The translations under genes were made by a program, and so were the position numbers. A stretch of 64,000 nt of DNA from Novosphingobium chloroacetimidivorans (GTDB lineage: Bacteria > Pseudomonadota > Alphaproteobacteria > Sphingomonadales > Sphingomonadaceae). The stretch is taken from the NCBI RefSeq assembly GCF_014204535.1, contig NZ_JACHLR010000004.1:124001-188000 (forward strand), read 5' to 3'. Every line of letters begins with the position of its first letter. The first letter of the stretch is position 1. Below, piece by piece: positions 15,761-24,617 of this stretch. The notes beneath the pieces were generated by a model. The model did not search any database and was not told where the DNA came from. It worked only from the letters and a program-made list of their open reading frames with translations.

Positions 15761-17493
15761 TGCGCACGATGATGAGCCTGCTGATGGCAGGGGCGAGTCT
15801 GGCGATCGCTCCGCCGGCCATGGCCGATCGCTATCCGCTCCAGCATGGTCTGCAGGTGCGAGACTATGCGTTCGATATCGCCCTGTCCGAGGAGAGCGAC
15901 GACATTCGCGTGAACGAAACGGTCGAGGTCTCCTTCCTCGCCGACGGTCTCAAGGCGATCGACCTGGATCTGTGCAACGTCGTCGCGGCCTCGGCCAAGC
16001 CCGATCCGCTCGAACCCTGTGAGGCGACCGAGCGCCAGAACACCGACCTTGGCCCGGGGAGCGGTCCCGTGCCTGGCGTGGGGCGGGGTATGACGATGAT
16101 TTCGGCGACGGCGGGCGGCACGCCACTGCGTTTCACGCACATTGGCAATCGCCTTCACCTGACCCTGCCGCAGCCGTCGCGCAAGGGCGGCCGACTGGCG
16201 ATCGACCTTGCCTACCACGGCGTCCCGGCGGCCGGACTGTTCATCGGCAAGAACAAGTATGGCGACCGGGTGTTCTTCTCGGACAGCTGGCCCAATCGCG
16301 CGCGCAACTGGCTGGCGACGGTGGATCACATCTCGGCCAAGGCGACCAAGACGGTCACGGTGACGGCCCCGTCGCACTATCAGGTGATCTCGAACGGACT
16401 CGAGACGCGCGTCGCGGACCTGCCCGGCGGGCTGCGCGCGACGACCTGGCGCGAAGCCGTACCGATACCAAGCTGGCAATTCTCGCTCGGCGTCGCGCCG
16501 ATGACGGTGACCCGGTTCGATCAGGTCCGCGGCGTGGACTTTGCCGCGTGGCTGGCTCCGCAAAACCAGGCCGCCGACCTCTCGCAAGCCGAGGCGACGA
16601 GCCGCGCCGCTTTCGACTTCTACAGCGACTACATCGGGCCCTACGCGTTCGAAAAGCTGGCTCACGTCGACGCCACGGGCGGTCGCGGGGCGATGGAGCT
16701 GGCGACCTCGATCTTCTACTTCGGCGACTTTCGCGCCATGGCGCACGAAATGGCGCACCAGTGGTTCGGCAACGCCGTGACCGAAGCGACATGGGATGAC
16801 GTCTGGCTGAGCGAAGGCTTTGCGACATACTTCGACTTGCTCTTCACCGAGCACAGCCGTGGGCATGATACGTTCCTTACCTCGCTGCGTCGCGGGCGGG
16901 ACGGCGCGGTCAAGTATGCGCTGGCGCATCCCGACAGCACCGTGGTTCACCGGGATCTGGCTCGCGACAGCGAGGTGCTCGGCAACGCGCCGCAGATTTA
17001 TGCGGGCGGGGCGATGGTCTTGCGCACACTGAACGGCGTCCTGGGCGATCGCGTCTTCCGGGCGGGCATCCGCAGCTATTACGCGCGCCACGTCAACGGT
17101 CTTGCCACCAGCGACGACTTGCGCCTGGCGATGGAGGACGCGTGTCGCGCCGATAGTGGATGCGAGTCCGAAAACAACGATCTGACGTGGTTCTTCGACC
17201 AGTGGCTGCGGCGCGGCGGGGTCCCGCAAGTGCAGGGGACCTGGCGTTACGATCCCACCAGGAAGGTTCTGGAGGTGGCGTTCACGCAGACCCAGAAGCA
17301 GGGCCTTTACCGACTTCCCACCGAACTCGCGGTCAGCTTGCCGGGAGTTGCCGGCGAGCGCCGCTTCAAGCTGGTGATCGACGCTCCCAACACCAAGCTG
17401 GCATTCCGGCTCGACGCTGCACCGCAAGATGTCGCGCTCGATCCTGACACCTGGACGCCGATGCTGAAGGCCGACGTGACGCAGGCCCGATAG
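15757..17493 (+). CDS. Secreted M1 family aminopeptidase
   Basis: A 578-residue gluzincin: signal peptide (SLLMAGASLAIAPPAMA), an N-terminal beta domain, and the zinc site HEMAHQWF (H330, E331, H334) with the third ligand E353 in LSEGFATYF, exactly the HExxH-18-E spacing. The exopeptidase GAMEN motif appears as GAMEL. M1 enzymes remove N-terminal residues; with the M14 carboxypeptidase it could trim peptides from both ends. GGAGG precedes the start. ATG 15757 overlaps the previous stop, and ATG 15760 is an alternative. It is the last gene of the receptor-led unit. Confidence 0.92.
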   Translation: MMRTMMSLLMAGASLAIAPPAMADRYPLQHGLQVRDYAFDIALSEESDDIRVNETVEVSFLADGLKAIDLDLCNVVAASAKPDPLEPCEATERQNTDLGPGSGPVPGVGRGMTMISATAGGTPLRFTHIGNRLHLTLPQPSRKGGRLAIDLAYHGVPAAGLFIGKNKYGDRVFFSDSWPNRARNWLATVDHISAKATKTVTVTAPSHYQVISNGLETRVADLPGGLRATTWREAVPIPSWQFSLGVAPMTVTRFDQVRGVDFAAWLAPQNQAADLSQAEATSRAAFDFYSDYIGPYAFEKLAHVDATGGRGAMELATSIFYFGDFRAMAHEMAHQWFGNAVTEATWDDVWLSEGFATYFDLLFTEHSRGHDTFLTSLRRGRDGAVKYALAHPDSTVVHRDLARDSEVLGNAPQIYAGGAMVLRTLNGVLGDRVFRAGIRSYYARHVNGLATSDDLRLAMEDACRADSGCESENNDLTWFFDQWLRRGGVPQVQGTWRYDPTRKVLEVAFTQTQKQGLYRLPTELAVSLPGVAGERRFKLVIDAPNTKLAFRLDAAPQDVALDPDTWTPMLKADVTQAR

Positions 17494-17518
17494 GCAGCCC
17501 TGACCACTGTGGCGAGGC

Positions 17519-17547
17519 TTGACAGCACCACGGCAAGGCTGAATAAA
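17519..17547 (+). promoter_or_regulatory. Predicted sigma-70-type promoter for the MFS/hydantoinase unit
   Basis: TTGACA at 17519-17524 is followed after 17 bp by AATAAA at 17542-17547. It lies in the 112-bp gap after the M1 gene, directly before a perfect palindrome that would overlap the start of transcription. The -35 box is consensus; the -10 box matches only moderately. Confidence 0.55.
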
Positions 17548-17559
17548 AGATCTAAATGA

Positions 17560-17573
17560 CGGACATATGTCCG
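17560..17573. promoter_or_regulatory. Perfect palindromic operator CGGACATATGTCCG
   Basis: A perfect 14-bp palindrome 12 bp after the predicted -10 box. Its left side CGGACATATGT matches the CGGACAAATGT of the receptor operator at 10 of 11 bases. A repressor here would block initiation of the MFS-to-permease unit. Assignment to the nearby IclR proteins is inference. Confidence 0.6.
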
Positions 17574-17605
17574 ATAAGCGTACTTTCCCTTTTAGGTAAT
17601 GATGG

Positions 17606-18850
17606 ATGATCAGGAAGGACGGTTTTCGCAGTTGGGGTGTGATCGTGCTCGTCGGGCTGGCCCTGACGATCGCCCACTCCGATCGCGTACTGCTGGCAAT
17701 CGCCGCTCCGCACTTGATCGAGCAACAGCACATCACCGGGACCGGACTGGGTCTGCTGCTTTCCGCGTTCTCGTGGACTTATATGGTGGCGCAGCTGCCC
17801 TCGGGCTGGCTCGTGGATCGCTTCGGTCCCAAGCGGGTTCTCACGATCGGCTTCATCGGCTGGTCGCTCGTTTCGGCGATGACCGGCCTGTCGACCGTCT
17901 TCAGCGTGCTGTTGCTCTGCCGGATGCTGCTGGGCGTGTTCGAGGCGCCGCTCTACGCGGTGGCCCACGCGGTGATGGCTTCGCTGTTCACTGACCGCCG
18001 CCGGGCGCTGGCGACGGCCATTTATTCCAAGGGTGTCAGCCTGGGTCCGGCGATCGGCACCGCTGCCGGTTCCTACGTGATGATGGCCTACGGCTGGAGC
18101 GAGATGTTCGTGATCGTCGGGCTCGGCTCACTGCTGTTCCTGATCCCCTGGATCGCCTTCGCGCCAAGCCGGCAGGCCCTGGCACCCAGCTCGCAGGAGA
18201 GCCGCAAGATCGATTGGAGCGAGGCACGCAAGCTGCTGATGAACCGTTCAGTGCTGGGCGTTTCGGTCGGCTACTTTGGGTTCCTCTACCTCTATTACAT
18301 CTACGCCACCTGGCTGCCGACTTATCTCTCCAAGGAGCGCGGTCTGGACACCGAGCAGATCGCCTGGATGGCCACGGTGCCGTTCCTGATCTCGATGGCG
18401 GCCGGACCAGTCACGGGCTGGTTCACCGACTGGCTGATCGGGCGCGGCATGTCGCAGACGGTGGTGCGCAAGTGCGCGATCGGCCTTGGCCTGCTGCTCG
18501 GCGGCGCGATCGTGCCTGCGGCGTTCGCTACCGATGGCTACGAGGCGGCAGTTCTGTTCGTGATCGCGCTGGTAGGCCAGTCGATCTCGGCCGCCAACAT
18601 GCTCGCGCTGCCGTCGGCGATCGCGCCGGAAGGGCGGGCGGGCCTGGTCGGATCGTTCCAGCAGATGTTCGGCGCCGCGGGCGGCGTCGTGTCGCCGCTG
18701 CTCACCGGCATCCTCTATGACCAGGGCCACGACTTCAAGGCCGCGATCCTGTGCGCCGCGGCGATGCTGGTGCTGTCGGGCTTTTGCTTCCTCATACTCC
18801 TGCAGCGGGTGGAGCGCATCGCATCCCCCGACCTTGCAGAGCCTGCGTGA
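17606..18850 (+). CDS. MFS transporter, organic anion/cation symporter type
   Basis: A 414-residue, about 12-helix major facilitator protein. The family loop between helices 2 and 3 is visible (GWLVDRFGPKRVL), and DRVLLAIAAPHL in helix 1 resembles the anion:cation symporter group that imports carboxylates. It is the first gene behind the 17.5-kb promoter and palindrome, so it probably brings a product of the exported hydrolases into the cytoplasm for the enzymes that follow. The ATG at 17606 has AGG about 10 nt upstream. Confidence 0.9.
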   Translation: MIRKDGFRSWGVIVLVGLALTIAHSDRVLLAIAAPHLIEQQHITGTGLGLLLSAFSWTYMVAQLPSGWLVDRFGPKRVLTIGFIGWSLVSAMTGLSTVFSVLLLCRMLLGVFEAPLYAVAHAVMASLFTDRRRALATAIYSKGVSLGPAIGTAAGSYVMMAYGWSEMFVIVGLGSLLFLIPWIAFAPSRQALAPSSQESRKIDWSEARKLLMNRSVLGVSVGYFGFLYLYYIYATWLPTYLSKERGLDTEQIAWMATVPFLISMAAGPVTGWFTDWLIGRGMSQTVVRKCAIGLGLLLGGAIVPAAFATDGYEAAVLFVIALVGQSISAANMLALPSAIAPEGRAGLVGSFQQMFGAAGGVVSPLLTGILYDQGHDFKAAILCAAAMLVLSGFCFLILLQRVERIASPDLAEPA

Positions 18851-18908
18851 TGGGCCTCCACGCCCGACCCCGCTCGCTTTGCCGCTGCCTCTACGAACTG
18901 GTGCTCTT

Positions 18909-20990
18909 TTGACCGATGATGTGAATACCCTGTCGCTGTCCGCCGATATCGGTGGGACATTCACCGACCTCGTGCTGACCGGCCCATTCGGTCGCGTCAC
19001 CCGCAAGGTGCTCACCAACGTGGGGCATCCCGAGATCGGGCTGCTGGACGGTGCCCGCCAGCTGCTGGCCGAGCAGGACGTGAGCTTCGCCGACGTCGGC
19101 ACGTTCGTCCACGGGACCACACTGGCGACCAACGCCTTGCTGGAGCGCAAGGGAGCGCGGGTCGCCCTGATCACCACCCGCGGGTTCCGCGACGTGTTGG
19201 AGATCGGCACCGAGGGCCGGTTCGATCAGTACGACATCCAACTTTCCAAACCGGTCCCGCTGGTCTCGCGTGAGCTGCGCATCGGCGTGGGCGAGCGCAT
19301 CGCGGCATCGGGTGAGGTGCTGCTGCCGCTCGATCGCGCCGATGCCGAGCAGGCGATCGAAACCTTGCGCAATGCCGGGATCGACAGCGTCGCCATCGGG
19401 TTCCTGCATGCGTATGCCAATTCGGCGCATGAGTTCGAGATCGCCGAGATGATCGCGGCCGCGCTGCCTGGGATCTCGCTGTCGCTTTCGTCCGATGTCT
19501 GTCCCGAGATCCGCGAGTTCGAGCGGATCTCCACCACGGTCGCCAACGCGTTCGTGAAGCCCATGGTCGATGGTTACCTGGGTCGCATGGTCCATGCACT
19601 GGAGAGCGACCGCTTCACCGGCAAGCTGTTCCTAGTGACCTCCGGCGGTGGCCTGACCTCGGTGGAAACGGCGCGTCGCTATCCGATCCGGCTCGTCGAA
19701 TCCGGTCCGGCCGGGGGCGCGATCTATGCCTCGCGCCGCGCACGCGAAATGGGCCTCGAGCGGGCGATTGCCTTCGACATGGGCGGCACCACCGCCAAGG
19801 TCTGCCTGATCCGCAAGGGCGAGCCGACGTCGGCCAGCTCCTTCGAAGTCGACCGCACGCATCGCTTTATGAAAGGCAGCGGCATTCCGCTGCGCATCCC
19901 CTCGATCGAACTGGTGGAGATCGGCGCGGGCGGCGGCTCGATCGCCGGGGTCGATGCATTGGGGCGTGTCACGGTGGGCCCTGAAAGCGCGGGTTCTGAG
20001 CCTGGTCCCGCCTGCTATCCCGGCGGCGGCACCAAGCCGACGGTCACGGATGCTGGCCTTGTTCTCGGCTTGCTGGACGGTGGCAACTTCGCCGGTGGCC
20101 GTATCGTGCTGGATCCGGATCGAGCTGGGCAGGCGCTGGAGAACGTTGTCGGCACGCACCTCGGCCTGACCGCGACGATGGCTGCGCACGCGGTGTTCGA
20201 GACGGTGTGCGAGAACATGGCCAGCGCCGTGCGCGTCCATGCCGCCGAATGCGGGGAAGCCGTCTCCGAATACGCCATGATCGCGTTCGGCGGCGCAGCG
20301 CCGCTGCACGCGGCCACGGTTGCGGAAAAGGTGGGGATCGAGCGCGTGATCGTCCCGTTGGGTGCAGGCGTCGGATCGGCGGTGGGTTTCCTGGAAGCGC
20401 CAGTCTCCTTCGATCTGGTGCGCAGTCTGCGCATGCCGCTTGCCGCGTTTGACCGTGAACAGGCCGAAGCGCTGCTCGACGCCATGGTGGTGGAAGCGCG
20501 CGGCTTGCTGGCGGTCGATGCCGACACGGTGAAAGTCAGCGTCCGCCGCACCGCGTTCATGCGCTATGTGGGGCAAGGGCACGAGATCCCGGTCGCGCTG
20601 CCGGATGCAGGTGAGCCGCTCGACGCAGCGGCGCTGCTCTCTCTCTTCGAGGCGGAGTATGCGCAGCTCTTCTCGCGCTCGATCCCGCATGCCGCGGTCG
20701 AAATCCTCAACTGGTCGGTGCTGGCAACGGCCGACACCGAAAGCGCAAGCCAGGCCGCTGCGGCGTGGGACGCCGACGATGGCGGGCGCGAAACCCGGCG
20801 GGTGTTCGACGGCAACCAGTCCGGCTGGATCGACGTGCCGGTCGTCACCCGCGGCAGTCTCTCGCGGCATGGTCTGCTGCAAGGGCCAGCCGTGGTGGTG
20901 GAGGCGGAAACCTCCACGTTCGTGCCCCAGTCCTTCCAGGCCTCGGTGGACGAGCGCGGGTTTATCATCATGCAGCGCAAGGCGGTCTGA
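18909..20990 (+). CDS. Hydantoinase/oxoprolinase family protein, subunit A
   Basis: About 693 residues, the usual HyuA length. It has the N-terminal ATP-binding motif SADIGGTFTDLVL, then FVHGTTLATNALLERKGA, the GPAGG turn, and FDMGGTTAKVCL. HyuA and HyuB together perform ATP-dependent opening of hydantoins or 5-oxoproline; related complexes carboxylate ketones. The start is uncertain: TTG 18909 gives MTDDVNTLSL, GTG 18921 is an alternative, and no ribosome site is strong. It is followed by subunit B after 4 bp. Confidence 0.9.
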   Translation: MTDDVNTLSLSADIGGTFTDLVLTGPFGRVTRKVLTNVGHPEIGLLDGARQLLAEQDVSFADVGTFVHGTTLATNALLERKGARVALITTRGFRDVLEIGTEGRFDQYDIQLSKPVPLVSRELRIGVGERIAASGEVLLPLDRADAEQAIETLRNAGIDSVAIGFLHAYANSAHEFEIAEMIAAALPGISLSLSSDVCPEIREFERISTTVANAFVKPMVDGYLGRMVHALESDRFTGKLFLVTSGGGLTSVETARRYPIRLVESGPAGGAIYASRRAREMGLERAIAFDMGGTTAKVCLIRKGEPTSASSFEVDRTHRFMKGSGIPLRIPSIELVEIGAGGGSIAGVDALGRVTVGPESAGSEPGPACYPGGGTKPTVTDAGLVLGLLDGGNFAGGRIVLDPDRAGQALENVVGTHLGLTATMAAHAVFETVCENMASAVRVHAAECGEAVSEYAMIAFGGAAPLHAATVAEKVGIERVIVPLGAGVGSAVGFLEAPVSFDLVRSLRMPLAAFDREQAEALLDAMVVEARGLLAVDADTVKVSVRRTAFMRYVGQGHEIPVALPDAGEPLDAAALLSLFEAEYAQLFSRSIPHAAVEILNWSVLATADTESASQAAAAWDADDGGRETRRVFDGNQSGWIDVPVVTRGSLSRHGLLQGPAVVVEAETSTFVPQSFQASVDERGFIIMQRKAV

Positions 20991-20994
20991 AGCG

Positions 20995-22671
20995 ATGACG
21001 GCAAGGATGAACAACACGATCCGGCTCCAGGTGCTGTGGAACCGCCTGCTCGCGCTGGTCGAGGAGCAGGCGCAAGTGCTGATCCGCACGGCGTTCAGCC
21101 CGCTGGTGCGCGATTGCGGCGATGTGTCGGTCGGCATCTTCGACACCCGCGGCCGCATGCTAGCTCAGGCGGTGACGGGCACGCCCGGCCACGTGAACAC
21201 GATGGCGGCCTCGGTGCAGCACTTCCTCCAGCAGTTTCCGCTGGAAACCATGCGCGAAGGCGATGCCTTCATCACCAACGATCCCTGGAAGGGGACCGGC
21301 CACCTCAACGACTTCGTGGTGCTGACGCCTTCGTTCCACGAGGGACGCTGCGTGGCGCTGTTCTGCTGCACCAGCCACATGATGGACGTGGGCGGGCTGG
21401 GCGCCGGTACCGAGGCGCTCGATGTGTTCGCCGAAGGGCTCTATCTGCCCGCGCTCAAGCTGATCGACCAGGGTATCGTCAACGAGACGCTGATGGCGGT
21501 GATCTCGGCCAATACCCGGCTGCCGATCGACACCGTGGGCGACACGTACTCGCTGGCGAGTTGCAACGACATCGGCGTGCGCCGCCTGTCGGAGACGATG
21601 GTCGAGTTCGGCCTGCATGGCATCGACGATGTCGCCGACCACATCGTCGACACCTCACGCAAGGCCGCGCTCGAGACGATCCGCGCCCTGCCGCGGGGCA
21701 CCTGGCACAACGAGATGATCGTCGACGGCTATGACGAGCCGCTGCCGCTGCGCGCGACGATGACGATCGACGACGATGGCATCGTGATCGACTTTTCGCA
21801 AAGCGCCGACTGCATTGCCAAGGGCATCAACGTCCCGCTGACTTATGCGGCGGCCTATGCCAGCTTCGCCATCAGCTGCGCGATCTCGCCCGACATCCCC
21901 AACAACAGCGGGTCGCTGTCGCCGGTCAAGGTCGTCGCGCGTGCCGGATCGATCCTCAATGCGCAAAAGCCCTCGCCCGTCGGCGCGCGCCACGTCATCG
22001 GGCAGATGGTGCCCGACCTGGTGTTCGGCTGCCTCGCGCAGATCGTGCCGGAGCGGGTGCCGGCCGAGGGTGCCTCGTGCATGTGGAACATCTCGCTGCG
22101 CGGCGTGCTGCCGGACGGCCCGTCGCAAGGCGATCCTTTCGCCCTGTCGGTCACGACCAGCGGCGGCATGGGTGCACGCTTCGGCAAGGATGGGCTGGCC
22201 GCGACGGCATTCCCCTCCGGCATCAAGACCACTCCGATCGAGATTGCCGAGGCTCAGGCTCCGGTTATCTTCTGGCGCAAGGAACTGCGGCCCGACAGCG
22301 GTGGGCAGGGGCGGACCCGGGGCGGGCAGGGCCAGTTGATCGAGCTTTCCAGCGCGCGGTCGTCGCGCCTGCGCCTCAACGCGGCGTTCGACCGGATCAA
22401 GTACCCAGCTCGCGGCCGCTCCGGGGGCGGGGCCGGTGCGCCGGGCGAAATCACGCGCGAGGACGGCACACCCGTGCCGGGCAAGGGGCAGGTGTTCATC
22501 GAGGCCGGCCAGCGCCTCCTGATCGCGACGCCGGGCGGCGGCGGCTGCGGCACGCCGGCGGAGCGTTCCCTCGAAGACATTGCCCGAGACCTGGCCGAGG
22601 GACGTATCTCCGAGGATGCCGCCCGCTCCGACTATGGTCATGTCCAACCTGTGGCGGGTGGCGCACGATGA
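20995..22671 (+). CDS. Hydantoinase/oxoprolinase family protein, subunit B
   Basis: A 558-residue HyuB-type subunit: LVEEQAQVLIRTAFSPLV at the N-terminus, then TGTPGHVNTM, FITNDPWKGTGHLND and a glycine-rich end (RGRSGGGAGAPGE, TPGGGGCGTP). It forms the partner of the preceding HyuA. Presence of both points to ATP-driven opening of a cyclic amide (lactam, hydantoin or pyroglutamate-like), but the substrate cannot be read from sequence. The stop overlaps the next start by ATGA. Confidence 0.92.
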   Translation: MTARMNNTIRLQVLWNRLLALVEEQAQVLIRTAFSPLVRDCGDVSVGIFDTRGRMLAQAVTGTPGHVNTMAASVQHFLQQFPLETMREGDAFITNDPWKGTGHLNDFVVLTPSFHEGRCVALFCCTSHMMDVGGLGAGTEALDVFAEGLYLPALKLIDQGIVNETLMAVISANTRLPIDTVGDTYSLASCNDIGVRRLSETMVEFGLHGIDDVADHIVDTSRKAALETIRALPRGTWHNEMIVDGYDEPLPLRATMTIDDDGIVIDFSQSADCIAKGINVPLTYAAAYASFAISCAISPDIPNNSGSLSPVKVVARAGSILNAQKPSPVGARHVIGQMVPDLVFGCLAQIVPERVPAEGASCMWNISLRGVLPDGPSQGDPFALSVTTSGGMGARFGKDGLAATAFPSGIKTTPIEIAEAQAPVIFWRKELRPDSGGQGRTRGGQGQLIELSSARSSRLRLNAAFDRIKYPARGRSGGGAGAPGEITREDGTPVPGKGQVFIEAGQRLLIATPGGGGCGTPAERSLEDIARDLAEGRISEDAARSDYGHVQPVAGGAR

Positions 22672-23375
22672 TCGATCTCGCCCCTGAGTGGCTGGAAGCG
22701 CTGCGCGAAAGCTCGGCGGCGACGGTCAGCACGGTGCTGCGCAAGCATGGGTTGCACCGCGTCTCGCTTCGTGGCCCGCGTCCCTTGCGCCAGGGCCAGC
22801 CCCGGCTGGTTGCGGCTGCGGCGACAATGCGCTTCATTCCGGCGCGCGAGGATATCTCCACCTCGGAATCCGCGACCGGACCCAAGTCCGCGCGTGGCAT
22901 CCTGCCGCATCTGCCGCCCGGTTCGGTGATCGTCGCGGCGGCGCATGGCATCACCAATGCCGGCGTGTTTGGCGACATCGTTGCCGCGCACATGCGCAAC
23001 ATGGGGTTTGCCGGCCTGGTCACCGATGGTCCGATCCGCGACCTTGCCGGGCATCTCGCTTCCGACTGGCCGGTCTGGGCCGACGGCACCGTTCCGCCGC
23101 CTTCGCCCGAAGGCCTGTTCCTGGCCGACTACCAGGTCCCTGTCGGCATCGGCGGAGTGTCCGTGTTCCCCGGCGACGTGATCATCGCCGACGATGACGG
23201 GGCTGTCGTGGTGCCCCGGGCGCTGGTGGAGGCGATCGCCCAAGAGTCGCGCGACACCGAACGGTTCGAGGCCTGGGCACTCGCCGAAGTGAATGCCGGC
23301 GCCGCACTGGGGGGGCTCTATCCGCCCAACGAACAGACGATGGAGCGCTACCGGCGCGAGATGGCGGCACGATGA
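22668..23375 (+). CDS. RraA-like / HMG-CHA aldolase family protein
   Basis: A 235-residue protein with the RraA fold marks: GDIVAAHMRNMGFAGLVTDG followed by PIRDLAGH, the substrate and metal loop of the class II pyruvate aldolase branch (HMG/CHA aldolase), and the closing IIADDDGAVVVP. It could be an aldolase/decarboxylase acting on a keto-acid intermediate rather than an RNase E regulator, given the catabolic operon. Both ends overlap neighbours by ATGA, which implies coupled translation with HyuB and the aminotransferase. Confidence 0.85.
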   Translation: MIDLAPEWLEALRESSAATVSTVLRKHGLHRVSLRGPRPLRQGQPRLVAAAATMRFIPAREDISTSESATGPKSARGILPHLPPGSVIVAAAHGITNAGVFGDIVAAHMRNMGFAGLVTDGPIRDLAGHLASDWPVWADGTVPPPSPEGLFLADYQVPVGIGGVSVFPGDVIIADDDGAVVVPRALVEAIAQESRDTERFEAWALAEVNAGAALGGLYPPNEQTMERYRREMAAR

Positions 23376-24586
23376 GCACGACTTCGACTATCGCCTCTCA
23401 GGCCATGCTGCGGATGCAGCCATCGGCCACGATCGCCTTCACCGAACGCGCCAGGGCGCTGAAGCAGTCGGGCCGCGACGTGGTGTTCCTGACGGTGGGA
23501 GAGCCCGATCTCGATACCCCGCAGAACATCCGGAACGCCGCGATCGAGGCGATCCATCGCGGCGAGACGCGCTATCCACCGACGGCGGGCATCGCCCCGC
23601 TGCGTGCCGCGATCGTCGAGAAGTTTCGCCGCGACAACAACATGGATGTCACCACCCGCGAAACGATCGTGGCGCCGGGCGGCAAGAACATCATCTTCAA
23701 CGCCTTCGCCGCCACGCTCGATGCCGGCGACGAGGTGATCATCCCGGCGCCATACTGGGTGAGCTATCCCGATCTGGTGGCGTTCCCTGGCGGCGTTCCC
23801 GTGATCGTGCAGACCCGCCGCGAGGATGGGTACAAGCTGACCCCAGCGCAGCTGGAGGCGTCGATCACGCCGCGTACCAAGTGGCTGGTGCTGAATTCGC
23901 CCTCGAACCCGACCGGCAGTGCCTATACCGCCGATGAGCTGCGCGCGCTTGCCGAGGTGCTCGATGATCATCCGCACGTCTGGGCCATGAGCGACGATCT
24001 CTACGAGCACATGCTTTATGACGATTTCCGCTTCGCCACGCTGGCCGAAGTTGCACCGTCGCTCGCCTCGCGCACTCTCACCGTCAACGGCGTCTCGAAG
24101 GCCTATGCGATGACGGGCTGGCGGGTCGGCTACGCCGCGGGGCCGACCGACCTGATCGCGCAGATCGAGAAGCTGACCGGCCAGCAGACCACAGGCACGT
24201 GCACCATCGCCCAATGGGCCGCGCTCGAGGCGCTGACCGGCCCGCAGGACTTCCTGACGACAAGCCGGGCGCTGTTCGCCGAGCGCCGCGACCTCGTGCT
24301 CGACTTGCTCGGCCGGACCGACCGCCTGGAGTGCGACAGGCCGGAAGGCGCCTTCTACGTCTTCCCGTCCTGCGCTCGCACGGTGGGCCTCACCACGCCC
24401 AAGGGCCGGGCGATCGGCAACGACCTGGCCTTCGCCGAGGCGCTGCTGGAAGAAGCCGACGTCGCCATCGTGCCGGGCTCCAGCTTCGGCAGCGAAGGGG
24501 CCTTCCGCCTGTCCTATGCCGCATCGACCGAGACCCTGGTCACCGCCTGCAACCGTATCGTCGAATTTTGCGAAAGCCTGCGCTGA
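23372..24586 (+). CDS. Class I/II pyridoxal-phosphate aminotransferase
   Basis: A 404-residue fold-type I aminotransferase (AspC-like, Iγ group). Visible are the NSPSNPTGS loop and the PLP lysine K243 in VNGVSKAYAMTGWRVGYAAG. It would convert an amino acid released by the upstream hydrolases to its keto acid, or the reverse. The start overlaps the RraA-like stop (ATGA). The specific amino donor cannot be assigned. Confidence 0.92.
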   Translation: MSTTSTIASQAMLRMQPSATIAFTERARALKQSGRDVVFLTVGEPDLDTPQNIRNAAIEAIHRGETRYPPTAGIAPLRAAIVEKFRRDNNMDVTTRETIVAPGGKNIIFNAFAATLDAGDEVIIPAPYWVSYPDLVAFPGGVPVIVQTRREDGYKLTPAQLEASITPRTKWLVLNSPSNPTGSAYTADELRALAEVLDDHPHVWAMSDDLYEHMLYDDFRFATLAEVAPSLASRTLTVNGVSKAYAMTGWRVGYAAGPTDLIAQIEKLTGQQTTGTCTIAQWAALEALTGPQDFLTTSRALFAERRDLVLDLLGRTDRLECDRPEGAFYVFPSCARTVGLTTPKGRAIGNDLAFAEALLEEADVAIVPGSSFGSEGAFRLSYAASTETLVTACNRIVEFCESLR

Positions 24587-24617
24587 TCCGCAGGCGATCC
24601 TAAGAAGGAACACAAGA

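Noticed and set aside
15325..17736. 803-codon minus-strand frame across the amidohydrolase and M1 genes
   Set aside because: It crosses two well-supported plus-strand genes and a promoter region; composition is shadow-like.
19632..21158. 508-codon minus-strand frame over HyuA/HyuB
   Set aside because: HyuA and HyuB are full length and motif-complete on the plus strand.
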